Program-made: the position numbers and the translations under genes
Assembly (NCBI RefSeq): GCF_036370855.1
Contig: NC_088100.1
Coordinates: 106,064,387-106,128,386 of the forward strand
DNA length: 64,000 bases
Direction of reading: 5' to 3'
Origin: Dromaius novaehollandiae
Lineage: Eukaryota; Chordata; Aves; Casuariiformes; Dromaiidae
Part shown: positions 62,190-64,000 of the stretch, piece after piece
Position numbering within the stretch: the first letter of the stretch is position 1
Layout: each line of letters starts with the position of its first letter
The notes under the pieces: model-generated
What the model saw: only the letters and a program-made list of their open reading frames with translations
What the model was told of the DNA's origin: nothing
The model's database searches: none

Positions 62190-63880
62190 AATGGTAAATC
62201 TTAAGGGTAGCTATGCCATATTTAATTATGAAGCAGAATGTTTCCAAGATCGTTCTAAACCATGGAGAATGGGAATTTATAATGGGAGCGTTAACACCTA
62301 GCTGCGGGCCCGTTCCCACTTTTAGTAACTGTGTTTGTAACTTTTATTTTAATCCATGGGAATTTTACGTGCTTATGTAAGAGGTAGCTTGACCCTCATG
62401 AAACCTGACCTGGTACAGCTTTGATATTTGTTTGGAGGATATCATACCAAATTCAGCAACTGTTTAAAGTGCCAGCTGTTGACCACAGAATTGCTAACAG
62501 AGTATTAGCTCTGGCCTTTAGTTAATCAAGATCTCAGAAGTGTAGGCATGAAGTATTAACTTTGTGTCAGTTACATGCATGGATACATGGATACGCATGC
62601 TTTTCTTTTCTCAGCCTATTGTTAATAGCTCATTTGGGCTTGTGTTTCACCTTTTTCACATTTTGGAGATGAGGGAAGTTGTTTTCTACTTCTGTCTTCG
62701 TTACTCTGGTCAGATCTGTAGCACAGTTTTTCCTGGCAGATCAGGAATGTTTTCTTGATAATTTTTTCAGTGCTGAGTAATAAATTAGCAGGAATTGATT
62801 TGGTCACTTGTATCAGAATGTGCATTCAGCTACTCGAATTGTTTAAATGAAAATTAAGTGGCAGCACAGATTTAGAGATAAATCATGAGAAGAGCCATTT
62901 AAATTCTCTTTTAATGTATTTTTTTTTAGTTTTCAGTTGAGTTTTCTTTGAATGTCTGTAATCAGTAACTGGCTATGAGAGGAAAAGGCAATAAAAATCA
63001 GCTTATTAATAAAATGTGAAATACAGTAATAATAAAAATAATAAGCATCTTTTTAAAGCTTATTCATGGACTGTTTTATGCATTTCATTTGATCTCCCAA
63101 ATTGAGATGTTTTTGTGAACTTTAATGGAATTTGAGATTTGAGTATTTGTGTATATTCTTCATGATGCCACATACAGAGGCAGGGAAGCTTTCATATTTG
63201 CCAAGAAAAGGACAAAAATACTAAGCTTCCCAGAACTTACTGGTGTTTCTTTGTGAGAAGCCACTGACTACTCCTGCCGTCTAGACAGTATAGTTAAGAG
63301 TTCAGCTATAAACATACATGGGCATATATGTCAGAGAAGCTGAGGTTACAAGAGATCTGATAGGCAAATGGTCTGTTTCCCTACCAGTGCTGGTATGTCC
63401 TTTTCTTTCAGTCTAGTTTTAAAAGCCAAGTACACAAATTTTTGGTCCCAAGTCATCTTTGAAGGAATAGGGCTACAATTTTCAAAAAAACTCACTCAGT
63501 TTAAGAAACTAAGCACTGTCCTAAAAGTCATCCAGGTACTTAGTACAAGTTAGAAGAATGCAAGTCTCTAGGACTGATATCTATATTACCTAATTTTAGT
63601 AGCTGAAAAATTAGGGTAGTTCTTTTGGCTCTTCTACCATGAATGGAAAAGGATATCCTCCAAAGGGAGATTAATCCTACCCTTTTTTAGGATGAAATGT
63701 GTTGCTTTCCAGCCATTTCCACTAGTTTTAGATGCCACATGGAATATTAGTTTAAAATTGATGCTTATCTGCCAGCTACAGTTAAGTGAAATATCAAACT
63801 GTGTCAAACCAAGGAGAAAATTACATTGGATATCGCACTCTAAAGAGATGCTAAATTTGCCAGATGTGCATCATAAGTGC

Positions 63881-63903
63881 TTTTTTTTTTTTTTTTTTTT
63901 TTT
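63881..63903. repeat. Poly(T) tract of 23
   Basis: Twenty-three uninterrupted T bases near the window end, followed by GGTCTTTCTTGG. No retrocopy was recognised on either side. Confidence 0.9.
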
Positions 63904-64000
63904 GGTCTTTCTTGGAGTGGGCTTTACTTCACTTTACTCTTTCTGGTCCACTCTGTTCTGCCTTCTTTGTATTTATCATCCCGAGGCCAGAAATGCGTAG

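Larger units (their letters stand above)
41533..64000 (+). other. TGFB2: TGFB2 intron 1 (runs past the window end)
   Basis: At least 22.5 kb. No sequence resembling the next TGFB2 exon (which should open with the NAIPP-type motif) was found in translated frames, so the intron does not close here. Contents: CR1 and CR1/L3 relics near 48268, 53680 and 60490, several diverged ancient-repeat fragments, microsatellites, and T-rich tracts near 58189 and 63881. The first few hundred bases are still CpG-containing. Remaining stretches show nothing recognisable. Confidence 0.85.

Overview
This is vertebrate nuclear DNA, most likely from a bird. It has large GT-AG introns, two CpG islands in an AT-rich background, a CR1 3' end, and antisense CR1/L3 LINE relics. 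The TGF-beta 2 N-terminus reads like the avian protein. Gene identities come from reading the translations; no database search was run, so the species is not assigned.

Layout, with both genes on the + strand. 1-1890: upstream flank with no recognised gene. 1900-2490: CpG island and presumed TATA-less promoter of RRP15, a nucleolar 60S ribosome-assembly factor. RRP15 is complete: five coding exons at 2124-2178, 5439-5713, 7637-7734, 8606-8807 and 25455-25607 join in frame to a 260-residue protein. The last intron is 16.6 kb. It carries a 74-bp inverted repeat (24080-24153 and 25205-25278; 69/74 identical, no gaps) that no recognised feature explains. The RRP15 3'UTR follows 25607, with poly(A) signals at 26026, 26112 and 26350.

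About 26390-39940 is intergenic. Its one clear feature is a U6 snRNA pseudogene at 35378-35464 directly after a T23 tract. 39940-40770 is a strong CpG island holding the TGFB2 promoter: a CRE/ATF site, an E-box and a TATA box, with a predicted start near 40169. The 5'UTR is about 1 kb and contains a G-quadruplex-prone stretch, a 16-bp palindrome centred on CACGTG, a 96-residue uORF and a long T-rich tract. TGFB2 coding exon 1 is 41190-41532 (signal peptide and N-terminal part of the latency-associated propeptide). Everything from 41533 to the window end is intron 1, with CR1/L3 relics, microsatellites and no recognised exon.

RRP15 followed by TGFB2 in the same orientation is the known amniote order (human 1q41). 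The two genes share no pathway; one is a housekeeping ribosome factor, the other a regulated secreted growth factor. Nearly all other open frames are chance ORFs or CpG-island shadows. I found no clearly novel gene system. The items most worth checking are the inverted repeat, the TGFB2 promoter and leader architecture, and the U6 pseudogene.
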